Shown here piece by piece: positions 16,719 to 26,300 of a DNA stretch of 64,000 nucleotides. Origin of the DNA: Gemmobacter fulvus (GTDB lineage Bacteria > Pseudomonadota > Alphaproteobacteria > Rhodobacterales > Rhodobacteraceae); contig NZ_CP076361.1 of NCBI RefSeq assembly GCF_018798885.1, forward strand, positions 1,711,501 through 1,775,500. The letters run 5' to 3'. Every line of letters starts with the position of its first letter. Position 1 is the stretch's first letter. The position numbers were made by a program, and so were the translations under genes. The notes below the pieces were generated by a model. It saw nothing but the letters and a program-made list of their open reading frames with translations. It searched no databases and was not told where the DNA came from.

Positions 16719-17386
16719 TCCTGCGCCACGCGGCGTTCCACGCCGTGAAAGCTGGCCCGGGCGCGCAGCCATGCGGACGCAGGGCCGATATGCCCCGAGG
16801 CCAGCATCACCGCCAGCAGCCCGGCCACCCGCGCCGTGGCCATGCTGGCCCCGCCCTGGCCGCTATGCCCCCGCTCGGGCGAGCCGCACCAGGCGCCGAA
16901 CACGCCGCCGGGCAGGACCGACACCTGATCCCAGTCACAGCGGGCATCGCCGGTGGCGGCAATCACCCCCGGATAGGCTGCGGGAAAACACGGCTCGCCG
17001 CGCGCCGGACTGGCCGCGACCAGCAGCACCCCCTGCTCCAGCGCCGCGATACAGGCGCGCCGCAGCGGCGCACGGTCCACCGCGAGACCAAGGCTGAGGC
17101 AGATGATATCGGCCTGCCCGCCACTGCGGCGCGGATCACCCAGCCAACTGACTGCGGCGGCAACCTGCGCCGAACTGGTGACGGGCCGGTCCAGAAACAC
17201 CTGTGCATGCACCAGTTGCACCGAAGGCCAGGCGCGGCGCAGCACCTGTGCCACCGCCGTGCCATGGCCCAGCCGGTCCGGCACCGGCGCGACAGAGGTG
17301 CCATCGGGCAGAAAGGCGCGGCCGCCCGGCAGATCTTCGGCCGGGCCGCCGCTGTCAATGACGCCGATGCGGGGCGCCATAATCAT
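16715..17386 (-). CDS. qhpE: subtilisin-like serine protease QhpE
   Basis: A 223-residue S8-family protease that in Paracoccus cleaves the 28-residue leader from the crosslinked QhpC peptide in the cytoplasm. The catalytic triad is visible as Asp11 (GVIDSG), His41 (LGHGTAVA) and Ser181 (GGASMATARVAG). There is no signal peptide or propeptide, matching an intracellular single-substrate processing enzyme shorter than secreted subtilisins. At the oxyanion-hole position, where subtilisins have Asn in AAGN, this protein reads AASP, with Pro127 in place of Asn. The start is ATG 17386 or the in-frame ATG 17380, with GAGGA upstream. It lies 3 bases after qhpB and overlaps qhpF by 4. Confidence 0.88.
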   Translation of the reverse strand: MIMAPRIGVIDSGGPAEDLPGGRAFLPDGTSVAPVPDRLGHGTAVAQVLRRAWPSVQLVHAQVFLDRPVTSSAQVAAAVSWLGDPRRSGGQADIICLSLGLAVDRAPLRRACIAALEQGVLLVAASPARGEPCFPAAYPGVIAATGDARCDWDQVSVLPGGVFGAWCGSPERGHSGQGGASMATARVAGLLAVMLASGHIGPASAWLRARASFHGVERRVAQE

Positions 17387-17389
17387 CGC

Positions 17390-18469
17390 TCAGTCCTCGC
17401 GCGTGAAAAGCCGGACCGAGGCCAGCGACATCGACGCCCCACCCGGCATCTTCACCTCGCCCTTGCGTTCCAGCGTTTCGGCATCATAGGCGGCCAGATC
17501 GCCCAGCGCGCCACCCAGCCAGACGGTGCGCCCGTCGGTTGACACGTTCACCGAATAATAGCTGTGCGGCAGCGGCACCCGCTTGATCGGCGCGGGCGTG
17601 GCCAGATCAAAACTCGACAGGAAGTTATAGGCCCCATAGAGGCGCGTCTTGTCGGGGCTGACGGCGGTGGAGAAATAGAAGATGTCGGTGGCCTCGGCAT
17701 CGCGCATCGACAGATCGCCGGTCGACAGATCAAGGGTCAGCAACCCGGTCTGATAGGCGGTCGGGTCGGTCGGATCCTTGTCCTTGCGCACCGCATAGAA
17801 TGGCGTCGCCATCACGCCCGAGCTTTCAAACTGGCTCCACACATCCAGAACATCGGGCTGGGTATGGGTGTCCTGTTGCCAGCCATGGATCGGCTTTTCC
17901 TCGATCACTGCCCCGGTGGTAGCATCGAACACAAACATGTTGCGGCCCATGCCATAGATCTTGCTGCCATCGGTGGCATAGGCCAGCAGCGTGATCTGGC
18001 GCGGCGCCGGGGCAGTGGATTTCAACGCGCCGGTTTCGGTATCGTAGAAAGCGATGCGGGTCGGCTGCACCTTGAACTCGGTCGCGTGCAGTTCGACCGG
18101 GCTTTGATAGACCACCAGCGTCTTGCCATCCGGCGCAAGATCCATGCCGAACATGCCTTTGACGCGGGTTGTGCCATCGCTCATGTCGATGCGCTTCAGC
18201 GTCTTGCCGCTGTGCAGATCGACCTCGGCAATGCTTTCCTGCCCGTTCATCAGCACGAAGGCGCGGCTGCCATCCTTGCTCACCACCGGCAATTGCGGCA
18301 TCGGGCCTGCATCTTCCAGCGTGATCACGGTTTCGATCGCCATCGCCTCGGCATCGACCACCACCAGTTTGTCGGGGCGGATCGGGGCGAGAATGTAATC
18401 GCGGGCGAGGGCAGGGCCGGCCAGCAGGCCCGCCGCCAGCAGGGCGGCAACAGAAGTGCGGTTCAGCAT
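17390..18469 (-). CDS. qhpB: quinohemoprotein amine dehydrogenase beta subunit QhpB
   Basis: A 359-residue periplasmic YVTN-type beta-propeller subunit. A Sec signal peptide of about 22 residues (ending AGPALA) is followed by repeated blades, for example DKLVVVDAEAMAIETVITL and SGKTLKRIDMSDGTTRVKGM. In QHNDH the beta propeller packs against the gamma subunit and lines the active-site cavity near the CTQ cofactor; it carries no cofactor. The length fits the known mature beta subunits of about 335-340 residues. It sits 4 bases after qhpC and 3 bases before qhpE, consistent with tight operon coupling. Confidence 0.9.
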   Translation of the reverse strand: MLNRTSVAALLAAGLLAGPALARDYILAPIRPDKLVVVDAEAMAIETVITLEDAGPMPQLPVVSKDGSRAFVLMNGQESIAEVDLHSGKTLKRIDMSDGTTRVKGMFGMDLAPDGKTLVVYQSPVELHATEFKVQPTRIAFYDTETGALKSTAPAPRQITLLAYATDGSKIYGMGRNMFVFDATTGAVIEEKPIHGWQQDTHTQPDVLDVWSQFESSGVMATPFYAVRKDKDPTDPTAYQTGLLTLDLSTGDLSMRDAEATDIFYFSTAVSPDKTRLYGAYNFLSSFDLATPAPIKRVPLPHSYYSVNVSTDGRTVWLGGALGDLAAYDAETLERKGEVKMPGGASMSLASVRLFTRED

Positions 18470-18473
18470 CGGA

Positions 18474-18800
18474 TCACCCTTTCAGTTTCGGAAAGACCGA
18501 TTGCAGCTGCCGCCAGTCTTCTTCGACAGCAGGGGCCTTGTCGGACCAGTTGGGATAGGTGTTGAGCGTGTCGGCCACCTGTGCGGGCCACCAGCAGGGG
18601 TCGGCGCAGCCATAGAGATCGGCCTCCATCGGCTGACACAGGTTGGCCACGCCGCCAAAGGCGTCGATTTCCCAGCCGGGATCGAACGAGGTGGTGCAGC
18701 CCACCATCGAATTCATCGCCACAACCTCGGCCTCGCGCCCCTCGGCGGCGGCTTCGGTAAAGGCCTTTGCCTTGGCATTTGCGGGGGTCAGATGTTTCAT
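18474..18800 (-). CDS. qhpC: quinohemoprotein amine dehydrogenase gamma subunit precursor QhpC
   Basis: A 108-residue precursor of the catalytic gamma subunit. A 28-residue non-Sec leader (1-28, Ala/Glu-rich) precedes a mature part of 80 residues beginning at Met29. Counting from there, every residue modified in the Paracoccus enzyme is present: Cys7-Glu16 (C35, E44), Cys27-Asp33 (C55, D61), Cys41-Asp49 (C69, D77), and the CTQ pair Cys37-Trp43 (C65, W71). Three thioether bonds are installed by QhpD, Trp oxidation by QhpG, and leader removal by QhpE. The ATG overlaps the qhpD stop by 4 bases. Confidence 0.95.
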   Translation of the reverse strand: MKHLTPANAKAKAFTEAAAEGREAEVVAMNSMVGCTTSFDPGWEIDAFGGVANLCQPMEADLYGCADPCWWPAQVADTLNTYPNWSDKAPAVEEDWRQLQSVFPKLKG

Positions 18801-20230
18801 TGCATGGCTCTCCTTGGCTCAAGATGGCTGCGGAAAAAGGATGGATTGGCCTGCATGATGCGGGTGTAGGCCTCGATGCCGAAATCCACCCAGTCGCGCA
18901 TCAGATCGCAGTAGTGATAGACGGGGGCGAAGGGGTCGCCCTGGCGTGCATAACTTTCGTGATAGCAGCCCCCGGCACAGATCGAGCGGATCCGGCAGGT
19001 CTTGCAGCCAAAGGCGCTGCGGTCCTGTGCCGTCTCGATGAAGCTGGCAAGGCGCGGCACGTCGATGCCGGTTTCCACATTGCCATAGGTCGGCTGGTTC
19101 GATCCGACAAAGCGGTGGCACAGATGCAGATCGCCGGATTTGTCGACCGCCAGCATCCCCAGCCCCGCGCCGCAGGGCACGGCTTTCTTGGTGCCCTGCG
19201 CGATATCGGTCAGCAGCTGGTGCATGTTGGAAAAGCCGATGTTTTCTCCGCGCATCGCCGCTTCGGTATAACGGCGGCCCAGGGTCTTCATGTCCTCGAA
19301 CACCTGTTTCAGCCCGGCCTCATCCAGATTGAATACCGAAACCGGGCCAGAGGTGGCTGGGCCAAAGCCCACTTCGGCAAAGCCCAGATCGTTTTTCAGG
19401 TGGTCATGGATGCCGATGACATCGGTCACGCCCCGCGTCAGCGTGACCCGCACGCCAACCGGCCGGGCACGATAGCGGGCCAGCAGCATCCGCACCTTGC
19501 TGGCGACCACATCATAGGTGCCGCGCCCACCCACCGTCAGCCGGTTCACATCATGCAGGGCTTTCGGACCGTCCATGCTGACCGTCAGCGCAAAGCGATG
19601 CGCATCGAACCAGTCGACCATCTCTTCGGTCAGCAGGGTGGCATTGGTGGTCAGGGAAAAATCCACCACCTTGCCCAGTTCCGCCGCCCGCGGCACCGCA
19701 TACTCCACCACGGCGCGGATCAGCGGCATGTTCGACAGCGGCTCGCCGCCAAAGAACACCACATTCACCCGGTCGCGCGAAACGGCCTGTTTCAGCAGCA
19801 GCTCGAACGAGGCTTTCGCCGTGGCGAACTGCATCTTTTCGCCTTTGGAAGGCGTGGTCAGATCTTCCTTGTAACAATAGGTGCAGGCCAGATTGCAGCC
19901 GGTATTGACGTTGAGCACGATGGTGGAAAGCGGGATCTCTTCCACCTTCACGATCTCGCGCGGGATCTGCGGCAGATCGGCGTCGCGCAGAATATCAAGG
20001 CTCAGAAAGCTCTGCACACAATCGGCCAGCGCCTGCGGCGCATAGCGCCCGGCAAAGCTGTGGCGCATGGTGGCCGGATCGACCGCACCGCTGCGGCGGA
20101 ACAGGTCCAGCACCGACTGGCTGATTTCGTCCATCTCGAACAGGCTTGTGGTGGGCACATGCAGCAGCATGGCACGCCCGTCCACATCCACCTGATGCGC
20201 ATTGTGTCTGACCAGAACTAGGGCTGTCAT
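18797..20230 (-). CDS. qhpD: radical SAM peptide-crosslinking enzyme QhpD
   Basis: A 477-residue radical SAM/SPASM enzyme that forms the three intra-peptidyl Cys-to-Asp/Glu thioether bonds in QhpC. The CX3CX2C cluster is C112, C116, C119 (GCNLACTYC). Residues 1-90 fit a small peptide-recognition domain, and the last 150 residues are Cys-rich ([29 protein letters not shown]), consistent with two auxiliary Fe-S clusters. The start at 20230 follows the qhpA stop by 10 bases and is preceded by GAGGATGCG. A longer in-frame reading to 20353 overlaps qhpA and is rejected. It is translationally coupled to qhpC. Confidence 0.95.
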   Translation of the reverse strand: MTALVLVRHNAHQVDVDGRAMLLHVPTTSLFEMDEISQSVLDLFRRSGAVDPATMRHSFAGRYAPQALADCVQSFLSLDILRDADLPQIPREIVKVEEIPLSTIVLNVNTGCNLACTYCYKEDLTTPSKGEKMQFATAKASFELLLKQAVSRDRVNVVFFGGEPLSNMPLIRAVVEYAVPRAAELGKVVDFSLTTNATLLTEEMVDWFDAHRFALTVSMDGPKALHDVNRLTVGGRGTYDVVASKVRMLLARYRARPVGVRVTLTRGVTDVIGIHDHLKNDLGFAEVGFGPATSGPVSVFNLDEAGLKQVFEDMKTLGRRYTEAAMRGENIGFSNMHQLLTDIAQGTKKAVPCGAGLGMLAVDKSGDLHLCHRFVGSNQPTYGNVETGIDVPRLASFIETAQDRSAFGCKTCRIRSICAGGCYHESYARQGDPFAPVYHYCDLMRDWVDFGIEAYTRIMQANPSFFRSHLEPRRAMQ

Positions 20231-20240
20231 CGCATCCTCC

Positions 20241-21800
20241 TCAGCGGATCGGGGTGTCAACAAAGCGTTGGACGGTGGCGTAAAGATGCGCCTTGCCTTC
20301 CAGCACCTGCGCGCCATCGGTGACGGTCGCCACGACCCACAGATTGCCCGCATTGTTGGTGTTCATCGGGCGGTCGGGGTTCGGGCCGGCATCGCCGGGT
20401 TCAAACAGCCCGTTCGCGTCAATCTGGCCCGCGAATTTGGCATCCTGCATTTCCACTGCCGCCGCGTCGTAATCTTCGGTCCGCCAGGTGGCGGGCACCA
20501 CGCCGATGCGCAGGTCATCCGCGGTCTCCGGCTGGCCGTCGGGACCATGGGCAAAGCCCACCGCCTCGAACTGTGCGGGCACTTTCGGGATCGGGCCGCC
20601 ATTGTCGCCAATCCGCGAGAAGGTCAGCTCCGGCACCACCGCCACCCGGTCGATCTTGTCATAGACCACCAGTGCGCCGGGCAGGCTCAGGCTGCCAATG
20701 CCCAGATCCTGCGCACCGATCACCGCATCCGCCGCCGCCGTCAGCCGCAGCACCACACGGGTTTCGTCTTGCGACACGACCTCGCCGCTGACCCCGGCAG
20801 GCAGCACCGGCTCCCCGGCAAGACCGAGCCCGGTGATCGTGACCTCCGCCGTGGCCCCAGCCTTCAGATGGGCAGGGCTGACCGACAGGATCTGCGCTGC
20901 CGCATCAGATTTGACCGCCCGCAAACGCCCGCCGATCTTGTCGCGATCCACCTCGAACCAGCGGCCCGACAGGCTGCCATCACCGCCCAGCGCAAACACC
21001 TGCCGGATGTCGGTCGCACCATCGCTCAGAGTGGCGCGCCATTCGCCTGCGCCCAGCAACAGCCCGGTTCCGGTGAAGGTGGTGGTGCTGGCATCGGCAA
21101 AGGTCAGCGCCATGGTCACGGTGTAATCCTGGCCCGCGGCGGCCAGCGTCAGCGTGCCGTGATAATCGCCCCGGCCCGGTTGCCGCCCCGCCACCTGCCA
21201 TGTGCCCGACAGATCGGCGCCCGCCGCCGCCGGAGCCGTGCCCATCACATAGGCTTCGGTCAGGGTTTTCAGCACCTCGGTCTGCGCGATGCCCCACCAG
21301 TCGCGGTCGCGTGCGAGGGCCTGATATTCCAGGCTGGGATATTGCCCCAGATGGAAATGCAGCAGCTTTTCCCAATCTTCGGCGGTGCGTCGTTGCAGGG
21401 CCACCCGCGAATAGGAATGGCAGCGCCCGCAGGTCTGCGTCATCAGATCATTGGGGCCGGTGTCCGTGGCCACCGGCTCACGCTCCAGAATATAACGATA
21501 ACCTTCGGTTTCTGCGACCGACAGCCCGCGCGTGTCCGACAGATAACGCACCACCGCCACCCGCTCTTCCTCGGTCAGGGCGACCTGATGGTTGCGCATC
21601 ATGCGCACCACCGTCATGTCCCATGCCTCGGGGGTGCGGCGACCCTCGTCGATGCGCGGCAGGGTGCCATCGGCGCGCGGCACATGGCAGCTTGTGCAGA
21701 CATCCGCCACCACCGCCGCGCCATCGGCTGCAAATCCGGGGGCGGCGAGCGCCATGGCAGCGCAGGTCGATAGCAGGGCAAAGGGGAAATGGCGGCGCAT
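20241..21800 (-). CDS. qhpA: quinohemoprotein amine dehydrogenase alpha subunit QhpA (diheme)
   Basis: A 519-residue periplasmic subunit with a Sec signal peptide (cleavage after about residue 25, PGFAA). It has two c-type heme sites, C35-T-S-C38-H39 and C124-G-R-C127-H128, in an N-terminal diheme domain, followed by beta-rich domains. It accepts electrons from CTQ in the gamma subunit and passes them to a soluble cytochrome or cupredoxin. It is the first gene of the leftward qhpADCBEF operon. Its 5' region faces qhpG over 236 bases holding a strong inverted repeat. Length and architecture match known alpha subunits. Confidence 0.95.
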   Translation of the reverse strand: MRRHFPFALLSTCAAMALAAPGFAADGAAVVADVCTSCHVPRADGTLPRIDEGRRTPEAWDMTVVRMMRNHQVALTEEERVAVVRYLSDTRGLSVAETEGYRYILEREPVATDTGPNDLMTQTCGRCHSYSRVALQRRTAEDWEKLLHFHLGQYPSLEYQALARDRDWWGIAQTEVLKTLTEAYVMGTAPAAAGADLSGTWQVAGRQPGRGDYHGTLTLAAAGQDYTVTMALTFADASTTTFTGTGLLLGAGEWRATLSDGATDIRQVFALGGDGSLSGRWFEVDRDKIGGRLRAVKSDAAAQILSVSPAHLKAGATAEVTITGLGLAGEPVLPAGVSGEVVSQDETRVVLRLTAAADAVIGAQDLGIGSLSLPGALVVYDKIDRVAVVPELTFSRIGDNGGPIPKVPAQFEAVGFAHGPDGQPETADDLRIGVVPATWRTEDYDAAAVEMQDAKFAGQIDANGLFEPGDAGPNPDRPMNTNNAGNLWVVATVTDGAQVLEGKAHLYATVQRFVDTPIR

Positions 21801-21915
21801 CGGGGCGTGATCCTCTGGCTATGCAACGTGCCGCGCGGTGGTCGTTCAGATGTGCCGGGCGGTGCGTGACGCTGGGTTAGGTCGCCAGTATTCCGGGCCT
21901 CTGCCGCCGCTTTCT

Positions 21916-21978
21916 TGACATTTGCGGCCAAAACTGCGGCGTTCAGCCGCAGGCTGTGCAACTTGGCCGGAAATGTCA
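21916..21978. promoter_or_regulatory. inverted-repeat operator between qhpA and qhpG (candidate QhpR site)
   Basis: TGACATTTGCGGCCAA at 21916-21931 and TTGGCCGGAAATGTCA at 21963-21978 are inverted copies matching at 15 of 16 positions, separated by 31 bases. The arrangement sits in the middle of the divergent qhpA/qhpG region, 115 bases from the qhpA start and 58 bases from the qhpG start. Two long matched half-sites are what a dimeric AraC-family activator would need to drive both directions. The repeat is seen directly; the assignment to QhpR is inference. Confidence 0.7.
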
Positions 21979-22036
21979 GGAATGGACGGGGCGAAGGGGG
22001 TTTCCTGCCTGTTGTCGCAGCAAATGGATCACGAAA

Positions 22037-23320
22037 ATGCAGGATCATACCGATCTGGCGATTCTGGGCGGCGGCCCGGCCGGGGCTGTTTCGGCCTGGC
22101 TGGCGGCGCAGGAAGGTCTGCGCGTGGCCCTGATCGACCCCTGCCAGACCCCGGCCCGCATCGAGGGCCTCAGCCCGCGCCTGCATCACTGGCTCCAGAC
22201 ACAGGGTCTGCTGGTCGGGTTCGACGGGCTGATCGGCCCCCTGCCCCGGCGCAGCCTCTGGGCCGGGATCGACAGCAGCCACAATGGCGAGTTTCTGGTC
22301 TGCCGCGCCGCGCTGGATGCCCATTTGCGGCACATGGCGGTGCAGGCCGGGGCGCGGCTGATACAGGGCAGCGGCAAGCCCCAGCCGGGGGGCGTGGTGC
22401 TGGCCGATGGCACCGCTTTGGGCGCGGGGCAGGTGCTGGATGCGCGCGGGCGGCGGGCGCAGACCCGCAGCGCGGCGCAACGCGGCCCGGCCACGCTGGC
22501 CATCGGCGCCTGGCTTTCAGCGCCGCGCAGCACCCCCCTTAGCACGGTGATCTGCCCGCTGCCGCAGGGCTGGCTGTGGCTGGCCGTCACTTATCCCGGG
22601 CGGACCTGGGTGCAATTGACCGTGGATGCCGCCAGCCCGCTGTCCCCGCGCGCCCGGCTGCGCGCGGCGCTGCGACTGGCCGAGGGCCTGCCGGAGGGGC
22701 TACACCTGACCGCCCGGCCCTTGCTGATCCGCGAGGCGGCTCCCGTCCTGTCACCGCCGCCGGGCGATCTGGCGGTGATCCCGGTGGGGGATGCCAGCGC
22801 CGCGATGGATCCGCTGTCGGGCCATGGCCAGTTCTGGGCGGTGTCGAGCGCGCTGGCCGTGGCCGCCGCCCGCCGCACCGGCGCCGCCCGGCCCGGCGCG
22901 CAGACGGATGCACTGATTCTGCGCTTTCTGCACGAACGCAGCCATGACACCTATCTGCGGCAGGCCCGGCTTGGCCGCGATTTTCTGCGTCTGGAACCGC
23001 GCTTTCACGATCAGCCGTTCTGGCGCGCCCGCCAGAGCTTTCCCGACGATCTGCCCAGCCATGCCCCCGCCCATGTAGCGGTGATGCCGCGCGTGGTGGT
23101 GCGCGCGGGTCTGCTGGTGGAAATGGAGGTGCTGATCACCCCCGCCTCGCCGGGCGGGGTGGGCTGGATGGGGCAGGTGCCCGCCGCCGAGGCCTGGCGG
23201 CAACTGGAAGCGGGGGCCGGGGCGGCGCAGCTTATAGCGCAATGGGGTCCGTCCGCCGCCGCCTTTCCGGGCTGGCTTGCCGCACAGATGCAGGTGCCGG
23301 GCGCGGCCACCCGGCCTTGA
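22037..23320 (+). CDS. qhpG: FAD-dependent monooxygenase QhpG (CTQ biogenesis)
   Basis: A 427-residue class-A-type flavoprotein monooxygenase. The FAD-binding GxGxxG motif is AILGGGPAGAVSAWLA near the N-terminus, and the second flavin motif is VGDASAAMDPLSGHG around residue 250. In Paracoccus QhpG hydroxylates the tryptophan of the crosslinked QhpC peptide that becomes the quinone of CTQ. It is transcribed divergently from qhpA and shares the operator region. The start at 22037 places the dinucleotide fold at the N-terminus; the in-frame ATG at 21956 would add a non-conserved tail. It ends 4 bases from the convergent ftsK stop. Confidence 0.92.
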   Translation: MQDHTDLAILGGGPAGAVSAWLAAQEGLRVALIDPCQTPARIEGLSPRLHHWLQTQGLLVGFDGLIGPLPRRSLWAGIDSSHNGEFLVCRAALDAHLRHMAVQAGARLIQGSGKPQPGGVVLADGTALGAGQVLDARGRRAQTRSAAQRGPATLAIGAWLSAPRSTPLSTVICPLPQGWLWLAVTYPGRTWVQLTVDAASPLSPRARLRAALRLAEGLPEGLHLTARPLLIREAAPVLSPPPGDLAVIPVGDASAAMDPLSGHGQFWAVSSALAVAAARRTGAARPGAQTDALILRFLHERSHDTYLRQARLGRDFLRLEPRFHDQPFWRARQSFPDDLPSHAPAHVAVMPRVVVRAGLLVEMEVLITPASPGGVGWMGQVPAAEAWRQLEAGAGAAQLIAQWGPSAAAFPGWLAAQMQVPGAATRP

Positions 23321-23324
23321 AGCT

Positions 23325-26300
23325 TCAGACTTCGGGGATCAGGATTTCCCGCTTGCCGACGTGGTTCGCCGGGGTCACGACGCCCTCTTCTTCCATCTGC
23401 TCCACCAGACGCGCGGCCTTGTTATAGCCGATGCCCAGCTTGCGCTGGATGTAGGAGGTGGAGCATTTGCGGTCTTTCGCCACAATCGCCACCGCCTGAT
23501 CGTAAAGCGCATCCTCGCCTTCGGTATTGCCGCCCGTGTTCAGGCCCAGCACCGCGTCGATGTCATCGGCCTTGTCATCCTCCGGCCCCTCGACCACGCC
23601 CGACATATAGACGGGCGGCCCGAAGGATTTCAGGTGGTTGACGATTTCCTCGACCTCCTCATCCGACACGAAGGGGCCGTGAATCCGGGTGATGCGTGCG
23701 CCATTGCCCATATAGAGCATGTCACCCATGCCCAAGAGCTGCTCTGCCCCCTGCTCGCCCAGAATGGTGCGGCTGTCGATCTTCGACGTGACCTGGAACG
23801 AGATCCGGGTGGGGAAGTTGGCCTTGATCGTGCCGGTGATCACATCGACCGAGGGCCGCTGCGTCGCCATGATCAGGTGGATGCCCGAGGCGCGGGCCAT
23901 CTGCGCAAGGCGCTGGATACAGGCCTCGATTTCCTTGCCCGCCACCATCATCAGGTCGGCCATCTCGTCCACGATCACCACGATATAGGGAATGGCGACG
24001 GGGGCGAATTCTTCGGTTTCAAACACCGGCTCGCCGGTATCCTCGTCAAAGCCGGTCTGGATCGTGCGCTTGAACATTTCCTGATTGGCCAGCGCCTCGC
24101 GCACACGGCCGTTATAACCGTCGATGTTGCGCACACCCATCTTCGACATCTTGCGATACCGCTCTTCCATCTCGCCCACGACCCATTTCAGGGCGACGAC
24201 CGCCTTCTTCGGATCGGTGACAACCGGCGAGAGCAGATGCGGAATGCCGTCATAGACGCTGAGTTCCAGCATCTTCGGGTCGATCATGATCAGGCGGCAT
24301 TCTTCGGGCGTCAGCTTATAGAGCAGCGACAGGATCATAGTGTTGATCGCAACCGATTTGCCCGAGCCGGTGGTGCCCGCAATCAGCAGGTGGGGCATCT
24401 TGGCAAGGTTGGCCACGATCGGGTCGCCGCCAATGTCCTTGCCCAGCGCCAGTGGCAGCCGCATCGCGGAATCGCCAAAGTCACGCGCCGACAGGATTTC
24501 GCGCAGCACCACCTTTTCGCGGGTGGCATTGGGCAGTTCGATCCCGATCACGGTGCGGCCCGGCACGGTGGACACCCGCGCCGACAGCGCCGACATCGAC
24601 CGCGCGATGTCATCGGCCAGACCGATCACCCGGCTGGCCTTGAGGCCTGGCGCGGGTTCCAGTTCATACATGGTCACAACCGGGCCGGGACGAACCGAGA
24701 CGATTTCGCCCTTCACGCCGTAATCATCCAGCACGGATTCCAGCATCCGCGCGTTTTCCTCCAGCGCCTCATCGCTCAGCGTGTGGCGCTGCACGGTCGA
24801 GGGCGAGGTCAGCAAGGACAGCGGCGGCAGTTCATAGGCCTGCTGCATCTGTTCTTCAAACCGCAGACGCGGTTGCGCCTCGGCCACGGCACGGGCCGAA
24901 GGTTGCACCGGCTTTTTCAGCGGATGCTGCACCACGCGCTTCACCTCGGCGGTGACGCGCGGGGCCGACATCACCGGCTCATGGCGCGACGGGGCCACGC
25001 GCAGCGGCGCATGGCTTTGCACCGGCTGCACCGGGGTCGGATCATAATCCGGCTCGTAATCGCCATCCGGGGCCCAGTCATAGGCCTCGTCCGGCGCATA
25101 GGCCAGCGGGACGGCGAGCGTGTCATATTCCGGCACATCGGGCACAAGGGCGGCAGGCTCTTCCCAGACCGGCTCCACCGGCGCGGGCGCAGGCTTCGGG
25201 GCCGGGGCAGGCATCCGCGTGGCCACCGGGCGCAGCAGCGGGGCCGGGCGGTCCAGCGTGACGGCAGCCTCGGCATGATCCGCGTCCAGCGTCAGCGGTG
25301 CGGCGGCCGGTTGCGGTGCGGGCTGGGGCGGCGCTTGCACATGGGCAAGCTGCGCATGGGCCTGTGCCGCGCGCGCCGCCGCCGAGGCGACAGCGGCAGA
25401 CACCGCGTTCAGCGCCACCGGCGTCTGCACCTGTGCGGCCACCACCGGCGGCTCCATCAGGCCGCGCCCGACCGGGGCAGGCTGCACCCCGCGGCGCGTG
25501 ACGGCGGGTTCACGCCGGGCAATCGCCGCCTGCAAGGGGGTCATATGCGGCTGCGGGGCCGCAGCCCCCATGCCTTGCCGCACGCGGGTTTTGATCACAT
25601 CCGAGATCCGCGCCTTGATGCGGTCTTCTTGCGGCACATCGTCTGCCATCTGGTCCTGTTCGGGGTAATAGGTCTGTTCCGGCTCCACCGCGCGGCGCAG
25701 GCGGCCAAGGAAGCCTTCTTTTTTCTTCGGGGCGGGTGCACGCATCGGCACCGGGGCCAGATCCAGCGGCGGCGGCTCTGGCTGGCGCGGCGCGGCCAGC
25801 GGGGCCGCTGCCGTCACCGCAGCACGCGGCGCGCGCATCGGCGCACCCCGCAGGGTTTGCGGCGCGTCATACTGCATCGCAGGTGCATAATCGGGGGTAT
25901 CATCTTCCAGCAGATCGGACTCGGCCCGCAGCACCCGGTTGCGCCGCCCGGCCATGGTTGCGGCCTGCGCCGGGGCTGCCGCCACCGGCATCTGCGCCGC
26001 GCGCAGCGCCTGCGAATCCGCCTTGCGCTGCCGCTGCCGCTCCTGCATCGCCGAAGCCGCCCGCGCAGCCCCCGCCGTGCCACGCCCGGCCAGCGCCATG
26101 CCATGCGAATAGGCCATCACCGACCCGATGGCGAGATAGTGCCGGATCACCCGCAGCTCTTCCAGATCGAAGCCGGTCACGAACAGCAGCATGCCGAGCA
26201 CGGCAAGCCCGGTCAGCAGCGACATCACATGCAGGCCGAAGGTTGCCTTGACCGGGGCCATGCCCAGCAGCGCGCCCAGCACCGTATCACCGAACAATCC

